DNA from: Beijerinckiaceae bacterium | GTDB lineage: Bacteria; Pseudomonadota; Alphaproteobacteria; Rhizobiales; Beijerinckiaceae | Direction of reading: 5' to 3' | Assembly: GCA_947458675.1 (NCBI GenBank) | Contig: CANHAW010000009.1 | Location: 1 to 14,634, forward strand | DNA: 14,634 bases | In this document: positions 7,063-14,019 of the stretch, piece by piece | Numbering within the stretch: position 1 is the first letter of the stretch | Layout of the letters: every line of letters begins with the position of its first letter | Notes under the pieces: model-generated | Databases searched by the model: none | Told to the model about the DNA's origin: nothing | What the model saw: the letters and a program-made list of their open reading frames with translations, nothing else | Program-made: the position numbers and the translations under genes

Positions 7063-7860
7063 CTACCGCAGCAGCACGAGGCTCAGAGCCAGCAGTGCCA
7101 TGCCTGCGACAAGTCCGTAGGCGGTTTCATAGCCGCTGGAATAGCGTTTGGCGGCGGGCATGAGTTCGTGCAGCGACAGGAAAACCATGGCGCCTGCGAT
7201 GACGCCGAAAACAGCGCCAAAGAGCGAGGGGCTGAGATAGGGCGCCAGCACGAGATAACCGATCAGTGCGCCCAGCGGCTCGACCAGAGCCGAGAGTGCG
7301 GCGCCATAGACCGCTTTGCTTTTGCTTTGCGTCGCGAAATAGATCGGAATGGCAATCGATATGCCTTCGGGAATATTGTGAATTGCAATGGCCACAGCCA
7401 GAGCAGCGCCGACGGCTGGATCGTTGAGGGTCGCGAAAAAAGTCGCCATGCCCTCGGGCAGATTATGCGCCGTAATGGCGAGCGCCGCCAACAGACCGAC
7501 GCGCGCGACAGATGATTTCGATGTCGACATGTCCTTCGTGATTGCGCCGTCATCATGTTTGGGCAAAAGACGATCGAGCGCTGCCACAAGAATAATGCCG
7601 ACGAAGAACCACATGGTCGCCATGCGATAGGCGGCAGCCGGCCCCAAGGCTTCAGCAAATGATGTTTGCGCCTTGGCAAGAATTTCGACGAGCGAAACAT
7701 AAACCATTGCGCCCGCCGCAAAGGCGAGGCCGAAAGCCAGAACGCGCGGATTGGAGGCATCGAGCCGGAACACAAGCAGCCCGCCCAATATGGTCGAAAG
7801 GGCCGCTGCAATGCAGACGAGAAAGGCTGTCAGGACAGGCCCGAAATCCGGATCGATCAT
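7063..7860 (-). CDS. zupT: ZIP-family divalent metal transporter, ZupT-like
   Basis: A 265-residue inner-membrane importer of zinc and probably other divalent metals (Fe, Mn, Co). It has eight hydrophobic segments, near 10-32, 40-62, 80-98, 120-142, 147-172, 185-207, 212-231 and 246-264. The binuclear metal site motifs are both present: HNLPEG (132-137) in span 4 and HNIPEG (161-166) in span 5, with E194 in LVEPLG. The cytoplasmic loop between spans 3 and 4 is short (about 99-119) and carries only one His. I chose the ATG at 7860 because it begins MIDPDFGPVLTAFL, as ZupT proteins do, and gives the family length (E. coli 257). The longer frame to 7944 adds a Cys/Arg-rich, non-conserved stretch. 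The gene lies 99 bases after the MFS gene on the same strand and may be co-transcribed. No metal-sensor gene is visible. Confidence 0.9.
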   Translation of the reverse strand: MIDPDFGPVLTAFLVCIAAALSTILGGLLVFRLDASNPRVLAFGLAFAAGAMVYVSLVEILAKAQTSFAEALGPAAAYRMATMWFFVGIILVAALDRLLPKHDDGAITKDMSTSKSSVARVGLLAALAITAHNLPEGMATFFATLNDPAVGAALAVAIAIHNIPEGISIAIPIYFATQSKSKAVYGAALSALVEPLGALIGYLVLAPYLSPSLFGAVFGVIAGAMVFLSLHELMPAAKRYSSGYETAYGLVAGMALLALSLVLLR

Positions 7861-7959
7861 TTTGGGCCTGCAAAACCGGATGGGCCGATGCAGCATTCGC
7901 TGCCCACAGGGGTCGAGAAGATATGCATCCACCAGACATGGCAACAGGCCAAGCGCCTG

Positions 7960-9150
7960 TCAAATAACGTCCCGTCGATGGGCCCGCGTCAGGGCGAGAA
8001 GGGCGATAGCGGCCCCGCAATTGAGCAGAGCGACCAGTGCAAGGCCATTCAGCGCCATCCCTGCGCCATGCGCCTCAATGACAAGAGCCACAATCGGCGG
8101 TGCGGCGGCCTGGGCGAGAAGCGCTGGAAATGCGAGCCGTCCCATCAAGCGCGCATAATCATGTGGCCCGAAGAGTGCCAGCGGCACGGTTCCCTTGGCG
8201 ATGGAATAAATGCCATTTCCCGCGCCATAAAAAACCAGAGCCAATGCAATCAGGGCAAAGGGGCCATCCAGACCAAGCAAGGCAATGCCAAGACAGACAA
8301 GAAGCACGGACGCCACAAGCGTCCAGGCCGGGTGATAATGGCGGCCCAGTGCCAGTTCGACAATGCGCGCTCCGACTTGCGCTGGACCGAAAATAGCGCC
8401 CAGCGCGACAGCCATGACAAGGTCAAGGCCGCGCGCTTCCAGAATGGCGATGAGATGGACGGAAATGACGGAGGCAATGGCCGCTGCCGTCGTCAGCATG
8501 ATTGAAAGCAGCAGATAAAGGCCGCGTGAGGGCGTCATGGCTGGCGCTGTTTTCTGCGCGACAATGCCAGCCTTGTCCGCGCCTGAGGCGAGCGGCGGCA
8601 GAATGCGCCAATGCAAGGGCAGCATGATGCCGATATGAATGGCGGCATAGACCAGACAGGCGCCGCGCCATCCGATATTTTCGACCATGAAAGCCGTCAG
8701 CGGCCAGCAGATCGTGCTCGCAAGGCCGCCAAACAGAGTGATATTCGTGATCGAACGGCGCGCCGAGGCGCCAAAAATCTGCCCGAGGGTGCTAAAGGCT
8801 GCATCATAAAGTCCGCAGGCCATGGCCAGGCCGAAAATGAAATAAGCCCCGTACCACAGGGCGATGTTGGAACTCGTCGCAATCAGCACATGTGCTGCGG
8901 CCAAAAGAACAGAACTTGCAGCAAGAACGACACGCCCGCCGCTGCGCTCGATCCAGCGCCCGACATAAGGCGATGCAACGCCAGCCACAACAAGCGCAAG
9001 CGACTGGCCTGCAACCAGCCAAGCAAGAGGCCAATTCAGATCGCGCGAAACCGGCCCCGCCAAAACAGCGATCAGATAAAAGGATGTACCCCAGGACAAA
9101 ATCTGGCCAAGACCCAGCGTCGTGACAAGGGCGCGGTCGCGGCCTTTCAT
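7960..9150 (-). CDS. Major facilitator superfamily permease, translationally coupled to arsC
   Basis: A 396-residue protein with about twelve membrane spans in two sets of six and a cytoplasmic middle loop near residues 187-208. The loop after span 2 carries the MFS motif A-like GRWIERSGGR (64-73), and the first span has GLGQILSWGTSFYLIAVLAGP. The substrate is not readable from sequence. The ATG start overlaps the arsC stop by four bases (ATGA), so the two proteins are probably made together. This makes export of arsenite or an organoarsenical plausible; MFS permeases such as ArsK and ArsJ are known in ars clusters. I cannot confirm membership of the ArsK family. ArsB/Acr3-type pumps are absent from the window. 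The alternative is a general drug or metabolite permease. Confidence 0.8.
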   Translation of the reverse strand: MKGRDRALVTTLGLGQILSWGTSFYLIAVLAGPVSRDLNWPLAWLVAGQSLALVVAGVASPYVGRWIERSGGRVVLAASSVLLAAAHVLIATSSNIALWYGAYFIFGLAMACGLYDAAFSTLGQIFGASARRSITNITLFGGLASTICWPLTAFMVENIGWRGACLVYAAIHIGIMLPLHWRILPPLASGADKAGIVAQKTAPAMTPSRGLYLLLSIMLTTAAAIASVISVHLIAILEARGLDLVMAVALGAIFGPAQVGARIVELALGRHYHPAWTLVASVLLVCLGIALLGLDGPFALIALALVFYGAGNGIYSIAKGTVPLALFGPHDYARLMGRLAFPALLAQAAAPPIVALVIEAHGAGMALNGLALVALLNCGAAIALLALTRAHRRDVI

Positions 9151-9569
9151 CCGATACGCTGTCCCGCCGCATCGATCACGATCGTCCCGTCTTCTTTCGC
9201 AAAGGGTCCGATATCGGGATTGGGCAGAATGTCAAAAACACGTTCCGAAGGGCGGCACAAACGAACGCCTTTCGATGTGCACACAATCGGCCTGTTGACG
9301 AGAATCGGATGGGCGACCATGGCCTCAAGCAATTCATCGTCGCTGACATGATCTTGCGTCAGGCCGAGCTCTTCGGCCGGCGATTTGCTGACACGCAAGG
9401 CCTCGCGCGGCGTCAGATCGGCGGCAGCAAACAGGCCGAGAAGCTGCTCTTTGGTCCAGCCGGTTTGCAAATATTCGATGACATGCAAAAGCTCGCCGCT
9501 CTGGCGCAGCATTGCCAGAACATTGCGCGATGTCTCGCATTTCGGATTGTGATAAATGGCAATGCTCAC
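9147..9569 (-). CDS. arsC: Glutaredoxin-dependent arsenate reductase (ArsC, Spx/ArsC family)
   Basis: A 140-residue cytosolic enzyme that reduces arsenate to arsenite with glutathione and glutaredoxin. The active-site loop is HNPKCETSRN with C11 (C12 in plasmid R773 ArsC). The arginines that hold the oxyanion appear conserved: R59 in EALRVSK, R93 in LVNRPIV and R106 in LCRPSERV. The length fits the R773-type group (about 140), and the Spx-type fold motifs are in order. The start is GTG at 9569-9567; the next codons give MSIAIYHNPK, the normal N-terminus. Its stop overlaps the MFS permease start. No arsR-like regulator gene is next to it; the 207 bases upstream hold only the end of the B12 operon and a possible promoter that I could not define. 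Confidence 0.93.
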   Translation of the reverse strand: MSIAIYHNPKCETSRNVLAMLRQSGELLHVIEYLQTGWTKEQLLGLFAAADLTPREALRVSKSPAEELGLTQDHVSDDELLEAMVAHPILVNRPIVCTSKGVRLCRPSERVFDILPNPDIGPFAKEDGTIVIDAAGQRIG

Positions 9570-9776
9570 GATCGTTTCTCTCGCAAAAGATCCGCAGATG
9601 CGCTCTCTGTCGCATGCGCATCGGGAAGACCAAGCGCAAGGCCCAAAGAATGGTGTCGCGCTTCGAACTCAATACCCTTTTTGGGACTGATTTCCACACG
9701 CGCAAAGCAAAAAAGAACGATTCAGAACAGCCAAAGGCGTTTGTGAAATATTTGCGACACTTGCCTGCTGACGCGC

Positions 9777-10709
9777 CTAGAGTGCCAGCCGCTCGCATGC
9801 ATCTGCGGGGCCGGCGAAGGGGCCACCAGCGAACAGATGCGACAGCAATTCAATTCCCTCGATGAGGCGCGGGCCGGGCCGGGCAAAATAGGCATTGGCA
9901 TCGACCAGCCAGACCTGTCCGTCGCGCACGGCTGGAAGATCGGACCATCCGGAATATTGGGCGAGGGAACCGACAATCTCGCGCCCCTGCGCGAGCGTAT
10001 AACCGCAAGGCATGAGGATGAGAATCTCCGGCCTTTGCGCGCAGACATCGCCCCAATCGATACGGACAGATTCGGCACCTTCGCGTCCAAGCACTGCCTC
10101 GCCGCCAGCCAGCCGCACCATTTCGGGAATCCAATGGCCGGGGCAATAGACGGGATCGAGCCATTCCATGCAAAAGACGCGCGGGCGTGATTTTATGCGC
10201 GCCGCACGTTCTGCAACTGCCTGAAGCCGCAACTCCCAATCTGCAAGCAGGCTTTCGCCTTGCGCAAGGCATGTTGTGGCTGCAGCGAGATCTTCCAGAT
10301 TGGCGCGCACGCCCGCCAGATTTCGCGGGCTCATCCACAAAACCTGCGGCTCTTTGGGAAGGCGCGTCAGAGCGCGCGACAATTCATGGCCGGATGGCGC
10401 GCAGACCTGACAGAGATTCTGGGCCAGGATGAGATCGGGTGCGAGATCGATGAGCATGGTCTCATCGATCTCATACAGAGAGCCGCCTTCGTGCAGACGC
10501 GCAGAGACGGCTGTATCGATATCAGCCTGGCTCAGTCCCTCAAGTGCCAGCGCCGGTTTGACGAGAACCGGCAGTTTTCGTGCAGCGGCCGGAAAATCGC
10601 ATTCATGCGTGACGGCGACGAGGCGATCCTCGAGACCAAGCGCGAAAACCATTTCGGTCGCTGACGGCAGGAGCGAAACAATCCGCCCCTGAAATTGGCT
10701 GCCGCTCAC
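9777..10709 (-). CDS. Cobalamin-binding protein, BtuF-like, without signal peptide
   Basis: A 310-residue protein with the two-lobed fold of class III periplasmic binding proteins (BtuF/FhuD). The N-lobe begins RIVSLLPSATEMVFALGLEDRL (9-30). The linker helix covers about residues 130-175. The C-lobe has CMEWLDPVYCPGHWIPEM (180-197), typical of the cobalamin-binding subgroup, and YFARPGPRLIEGIELL (274-289). No signal peptide or lipobox is present: the N-terminus MSGSQFQGRIVS is hydrophilic and enters the first strand directly. It may therefore act in the cytoplasm, or the true N-terminus may be misread. The start is GTG at 10709-10707 and shares GTGA with the stop of the preceding membrane protein, so the two are translationally coupled. 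It is the last gene of the riboswitch-controlled operon. Ligand preference (cobalamin or cobinamide) is inferred from family and context. Confidence 0.85.
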   Translation of the reverse strand: MSGSQFQGRIVSLLPSATEMVFALGLEDRLVAVTHECDFPAAARKLPVLVKPALALEGLSQADIDTAVSARLHEGGSLYEIDETMLIDLAPDLILAQNLCQVCAPSGHELSRALTRLPKEPQVLWMSPRNLAGVRANLEDLAAATTCLAQGESLLADWELRLQAVAERAARIKSRPRVFCMEWLDPVYCPGHWIPEMVRLAGGEAVLGREGAESVRIDWGDVCAQRPEILILMPCGYTLAQGREIVGSLAQYSGWSDLPAVRDGQVWLVDANAYFARPGPRLIEGIELLSHLFAGGPFAGPADACERLAL

Positions 10710-11218
10710 CTTGCAGTAGCGAGCGCCGGGACTTTACGGCGCATGACTTCAAAGCCGCCGAACAACAAAGCTGCAAAGAACAAATCGCCTGCCAGCGTAT
10801 TCTGGAAGAAAGGAATGGCGGCGATATAGCAGGTGGTGAGACCTGCAAGGCTCTTTTCATACAAGCCGCTCATCGCCCAGACACCGAAATTGGTGACGAT
10901 GAAAAACAGGACGGAGCCGGCAAAAGCAGCGCCCGCAACGCGAAGCGGCGCGCTGCGCGGGCCGACGAAACGTCCCATCAGGACCATGGCCGCCACGCAG
11001 CCATAAACGAACAGCATGCCCGAATGCAGGCCGAGCACCAGATCGGTGGCAAAGAGCGCAGCAAGGGGGACGAAAAAGGCCATTCGCCGATCGGCGAATT
11101 GCGCACCGGCGAACAAAGCCAGCGCGGTGACGGCGGTAAAATTCGGCGGATGCGGCAGAAGACGCGTGAGAGCTGCAAAGGCGATCATGCCGGCCAGAGT
11201 CGTGATCCTGAGTTCCAC
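10706..11218 (-). CDS. Small multi-pass membrane protein (DUF6580-like), candidate inner-membrane B12 transporter component
   Basis: A 170-residue hydrophobic protein with about six spans, near 6-21, 28-42, 46-62, 66-82, 93-113 and 142-159. Conserved-looking blocks are TRLLPHPPNFTAVTALALF (18-36), DRRMAFFVP (43-51), ATDLVLGLH (57-65), FFIVTNFGVW (105-114) and IPFFQNTLAGDLFF (135-148). It resembles the DUF6580 family and, in size and span number, the S components of ECF transporters such as the solo cobalamin transporter BtuM; that homology is not proven. Cysteines lie at 74 and 130. It sits between btuB and the BtuF-like gene under a B12 riboswitch, so a role in B12 or cobinamide passage through the inner membrane is likely. 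I chose GTG at 11218 because GAGAGGAAG lies six bases before it; the ATG at 11269 lacks such a site. Confidence 0.7.
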   Translation of the reverse strand: MELRITTLAGMIAFAALTRLLPHPPNFTAVTALALFAGAQFADRRMAFFVPLAALFATDLVLGLHSGMLFVYGCVAAMVLMGRFVGPRSAPLRVAGAAFAGSVLFFIVTNFGVWAMSGLYEKSLAGLTTCYIAAIPFFQNTLAGDLFFAALLFGGFEVMRRKVPALATAR

Positions 11219-11426
11219 CGCTGTCTTCCTCTCAACTACCGGGCCCCGGACCGCCATCGGCCGATCCATCCCGCTTGATATCTTCGCCTTGCATCCAGTC
11301 TACAGGACCGGCGAAGTCGGGTCCATGTCAGACCAAAGTTGGCCAGACAAAAGTTTGAACCGGCCCCTCCGGGTGGGCCTCAAGCGGGGCTGGCCCATGG
11401 GTCAGCCCCGTCCGCATCGTTCTGTT
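11219..11426 (-). other. Structured 208-base gap inside the B12 operon
   Basis: This stretch between the btuB stop and the membrane-protein start holds no gene. Read in the transcript direction it has three stem-loops: an 8-bp stem at 11410-11385, a GGCCC/GGGCC stem at 11379-11362, and a GGACC/GGTCC stem at 11324-11305. The near-repeat CAGACCAAAG / CAGACAAAAG (11329-11338 and 11344-11353) lies between them. It ends with the ribosome binding site GAGAGGAAG. It may stabilise or attenuate the message; no second riboswitch motif was recognised. Confidence 0.45.
11385..11410 (-). terminator. Strong hairpin after btuB, possible attenuator
   Basis: CGGGGCTG (11385-11392) and CAGCCCCG (11403-11410) form a perfect 8-bp GC-rich stem that can extend inward, starting 16 bases after the btuB stop. 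No U tract follows on the minus strand, so it is not a textbook intrinsic terminator. It could pause transcription or protect the btuB message from 3' decay. Confidence 0.35.
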
Positions 11427-13370
11427 TCACCATTTGACCTTGATGCCACCATAGATCGAGCGACCGGCGGTGCCATAATTATAGATATGCTCATACCGGA
11501 CATCGGTGATGTTTTCTGCACGGGCAAAAACCGAGACGTCGCGATTGAGCTTGTAATCGGCAAGGAGGTCGAAACGCATATAGGGCGCCAGCGCAACGCG
11601 CGTTTCATTGCCCGCCGGATCGAAGGTCTTGTCGGCTCTTGTTCCGACAAACCGAACGACCGGCTCGATCGTCAAGTCATGCATTGGCGTGATGGCAAGA
11701 GAAGCGCGAAACGCATGACGCGGACGACGCAAGAGCTGCGCGCCATTATCTATGTCGGTGGGGTCGGCCGCATTTGGCGCGATACGGGTCTCAAGCCATG
11801 TATATGCAAATTTCAGTCGGGCCCATGTCGGCACAAGATTATAGGAGCCTGAAAATTCGACGCCCGTCACATTCGCCTTGTTCACGTTGAAATAGGACCC
11901 GCTATAGGGGCCTGTCGAGAGCCAGTCGATCAGCTGTTCGACCCGATTGTGAAAATAGGTTGCATCAAGGCGCAAATCGCCGCCAAAAAATGTCTGCTCG
12001 ACGCCGACATCATAGCCAACAGATTTCTCCGGCTTGAGATTTGGATTGCCGTAATAGGTGTCGAAAAGCTGATAAAGCGAAGGCGCCTTTGCGCCTGTGC
12101 CCAAAGAAGCATGGACACGTGTGGTGGGCATCAAAGCATAGGACGAGGTCGCGCGATAAGTCGTAAAGAGGCCGAAAGACGACGTCTGATCGATGCGCGC
12201 GCCCAAGGAGAGATTCAATCGTTCAACAGGTGACATCTGATAAAGCGCATAGAGCGACTTGGTATCCTGCCGACGATCTTGCGGAGCGCCCGTATCGGCT
12301 CTCTCCTCTTCATAACGCGTTCCCAAGGTCAGTGCGCCAAACTTGCCCAGCCTGATATCTTCCTGGAGCTCTGCTCCAAGGCGCGTACCGCGATATTGAT
12401 AGCGTATTTTGTCGTCGTAGATCGTGCCCAGATATTCGTAAATGCTGTGCGTGCGCGTATCCTTGACGAAACGGGTTTCAAAAGTGCTGAACGTCGTGCG
12501 GAAAGGACCATTTTCAGCGATCAGCTTTTGATAGGCGGAACCTTGCCAGGCGGTCTGGAAATTCGGCAACAAAGGCGCAAGCGGACTATTGGCGCCGCCA
12601 TCGAACTGGATCTTGCTCCAGCTCCCCTGCATGCCGATTTCAAACGTGAGCCAATCATTCAGAATTCTGGATATGCGCAGTCGCGCACCATAGCGATCGA
12701 CGGGATCTGAGCCGCTTGTGTCGAGCGGAGCAAGCCGGGAAATGCGATATCCGTAGCGCTTGAACCCATCGGCGTGGAATTGATCGACACCGATACTGTA
12801 GGTCGTATCCGCTGTCGTGCCGGAAACAGACAGGTTGGAAGAATAAGTTCCGTAACTGCCCGCTTCTGTGCGCAATTGCCAGACCGGCCGGCCCTTTTGG
12901 GCCCTTCTGGTGATAATGTTGATGACGCCGCCAATAGCATCGGATCCATAGAGAGCCGATTGCGGGCCGCGTACGATTTCGATCCGCTCAATCTGTTCGG
13001 GAGGAATGAGCGACAGATCGATCTCATTGCCTGTCGATGTCGGATCGCCAATCCTCACCCCATCGATGAGAACAAGCGTGTGGCGCGCTTCTGTGCCGCG
13101 CATGAAAATCGAGACAAAGCCGCCGGGGCCGCCATTTTCAACACTGTGGACGCCCGGCTGTCCGATCAACACATCATGAAGCGATTTCGACCCCTGCTTC
13201 TCTATCTCCTCGCGGGAGATGACAGTGACGGAGGAGCCGATCTGCTGGATGGATTGCGCTTGCCGATTCGCAGTGATCACGAGATCCGGCATGTTTTCCT
13301 GCGCACCGACTGGCAGGCAGACAAAACACACGCCGGCTAAGACAGCCGCACGCAGGATGCGTTCAGACAT
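11427..13370 (-). CDS. btuB: TonB-dependent vitamin B12 outer-membrane receptor BtuB
   Basis: A 647-residue outer-membrane receptor that imports cobalamin with energy from TonB-ExbB-ExbD. The signal peptide is residues 1-23 (cleavage GA-QE). A TonB box, DLVITA (29-34), follows. The plug domain (about 40-155) has VTVISREEIEKQG, DVLIGQPGV, RGTEARHTLVLIDGVRIGD and the RGPQSALYGSDAIGGVINI block (134-152). The remaining residues form the 22-strand barrel and include TRVHASLGTGAKAPSLYQLFD and NPNLKPEKS typical of BtuB. The last strand ends in an aromatic residue (GGIKVKW), as needed for outer-membrane assembly. The length is a little above E. coli BtuB (614). GGAGG (13379-13375) precedes the ATG by four bases. 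A cobalamin riboswitch directly upstream fixes the substrate. It is the first gene of a three-gene operon. Confidence 0.96.
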   Translation of the reverse strand: MSERILRAAVLAGVCFVCLPVGAQENMPDLVITANRQAQSIQQIGSSVTVISREEIEKQGSKSLHDVLIGQPGVHSVENGGPGGFVSIFMRGTEARHTLVLIDGVRIGDPTSTGNEIDLSLIPPEQIERIEIVRGPQSALYGSDAIGGVINIITRRAQKGRPVWQLRTEAGSYGTYSSNLSVSGTTADTTYSIGVDQFHADGFKRYGYRISRLAPLDTSGSDPVDRYGARLRISRILNDWLTFEIGMQGSWSKIQFDGGANSPLAPLLPNFQTAWQGSAYQKLIAENGPFRTTFSTFETRFVKDTRTHSIYEYLGTIYDDKIRYQYRGTRLGAELQEDIRLGKFGALTLGTRYEEERADTGAPQDRRQDTKSLYALYQMSPVERLNLSLGARIDQTSSFGLFTTYRATSSYALMPTTRVHASLGTGAKAPSLYQLFDTYYGNPNLKPEKSVGYDVGVEQTFFGGDLRLDATYFHNRVEQLIDWLSTGPYSGSYFNVNKANVTGVEFSGSYNLVPTWARLKFAYTWLETRIAPNAADPTDIDNGAQLLRRPRHAFRASLAITPMHDLTIEPVVRFVGTRADKTFDPAGNETRVALAPYMRFDLLADYKLNRDVSVFARAENITDVRYEHIYNYGTAGRSIYGGIKVKW

Positions 13371-13380
13371 TATTCCTCCA

Positions 13381-13397
13381 ACCGACCCACCGTCGGT
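13381..13397 (-). promoter_or_regulatory. Hairpin beside the btuB ribosome binding site (riboswitch expression platform)
   Basis: ACCGAC and GTCGGT form a 6-bp stem with loop GGTGG, ending one base before TGGAGGAATA and the btuB start. There is no U run after it, which argues for control of translation initiation rather than intrinsic termination. Which state hides the Shine-Dalgarno cannot be decided by eye. Confidence 0.45.
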
Positions 13398-13412
13398 CTC
13401 AAGGGTTTTTCC

Positions 13413-13568
13413 GCGGATCCGGCCGGTATCCTGGCTTTTACGGCATGATGTTCTGACCTTCCCGGCTCTCGCCAGTGACCAAAACCAAACCGTTCACAGT
13501 TGCGGGGGCAGCGCGGCTTGAACCGACTTCCCGTTTAACCCCGGCTTCATCCGGGGCACCCGATCCGC
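13413..13568 (-). promoter_or_regulatory. Cobalamin (B12) riboswitch
   Basis: This is the AdoCbl/MeCbl-type aptamer in the btuB leader. In transcript order it shows closing stem P1 (GCGGATC at 13568-13562 pairing with GATCCGC at 13419-13413, seven perfect pairs), then GGTGCC and the AAACGGGAA segment. Next comes the highly conserved GCTGCCCCCGCAACTGT (13512-13496), then GTCACTGGCGAGAGCCGGGAAGG around 13479-13457. Last is the B12 box AGCCAGGATACCGGCC (13436-13421). All core elements are in the right order and spacing. Ligand binding should repress btuB and the two downstream genes. The start of transcription lies upstream of 13568, but a promoter could not be defined with confidence. Confidence 0.95.
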
Positions 13569-14019
13569 TTTAAGCTTAGATCGGGGACGGCTGGCGCGGA
13601 AGTGCCAAAATCTCCTCCGAACAGATTCTTTTGGCCCAAGACGCATGGCGCAGGCCAGACTCCGGTAGCGACCCGGCCCATAACCCATATGCGCGGCCAT
13701 CCCCGGCAGGCGCTTGCGGCATGCAGCGCAAACAAAAGGCGCCGACCAAAAGTCCCATCCCGTACCATATCGCTTTCACATCGATTGGCGTGTGCAGAAT
13801 CTGCAGCATTCACGGCAAGTGCGCGTCCATCGGCAAAAGGCATGAATTGCGCGCGTGCGCCTGCGTTGCAGGAAAATGCGATCAACATGTGGCGCGATCT
13901 TGATTATCCACGCTCTCCACAATGTCACCGTTGCAGCGCGCGGACGCCGCTTTTGAAACACAAAGGATCGGCAAACCGAACCCTGCAAGTCACCGAAAAA
14001 CATCTGAGGAGAGCCAGTC
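13569..14019. other. Long intergenic region between the B12 operon and the GH16 gene
   Basis: About 450 bases between divergent transcripts. Open frames occur on both strands (for example minus 13576-13809 and 13547-13888) but lack ribosome binding sites and family features, and one overlaps the riboswitch. It must hold the riboswitch promoter on the minus strand and the GH16 promoter on the plus strand. A perfect inverted repeat TGCAGA-A-TCTGCA lies at 13793-13805, a possible operator. No repeats, RNA gene or mobile-element end were recognised. Confidence 0.5.
14006..14012 (+). promoter_or_regulatory. Shine-Dalgarno that sets the TTG start of the GH16 gene
   Basis: GAGGAGA lies seven bases before the TTG at 14020. 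The first ATG in frame (residue 14, at 14059) has no such site and would cut into the first strand of the domain. Confidence 0.65.

Noticed and set aside
7666..8505. Plus-strand open frame of 279 codons, and a similar one at 8611-9351
   Set aside because: Antisense to the ZIP and MFS transporter genes; hydrophilic and low-complexity with no family match.
9570..9776. Possible small gene or terminator between the BtuF-like gene and arsC
   Set aside because: Open frames here continue from shadow frames of arsC. T-rich runs lack an adjacent GC-rich stem, so neither could be supported.
11016..11852. Plus-strand open frame of 278 codons
   Set aside because: Antisense to the membrane protein, the structured gap and btuB; no ribosome binding site or domain.
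13547..13888. Minus-strand frames upstream of the riboswitch (also 13576-13809 with one hydrophobic stretch)
   Set aside because: No Shine-Dalgarno, no recognisable family, and the longer frame runs into the riboswitch P1 stem and core.
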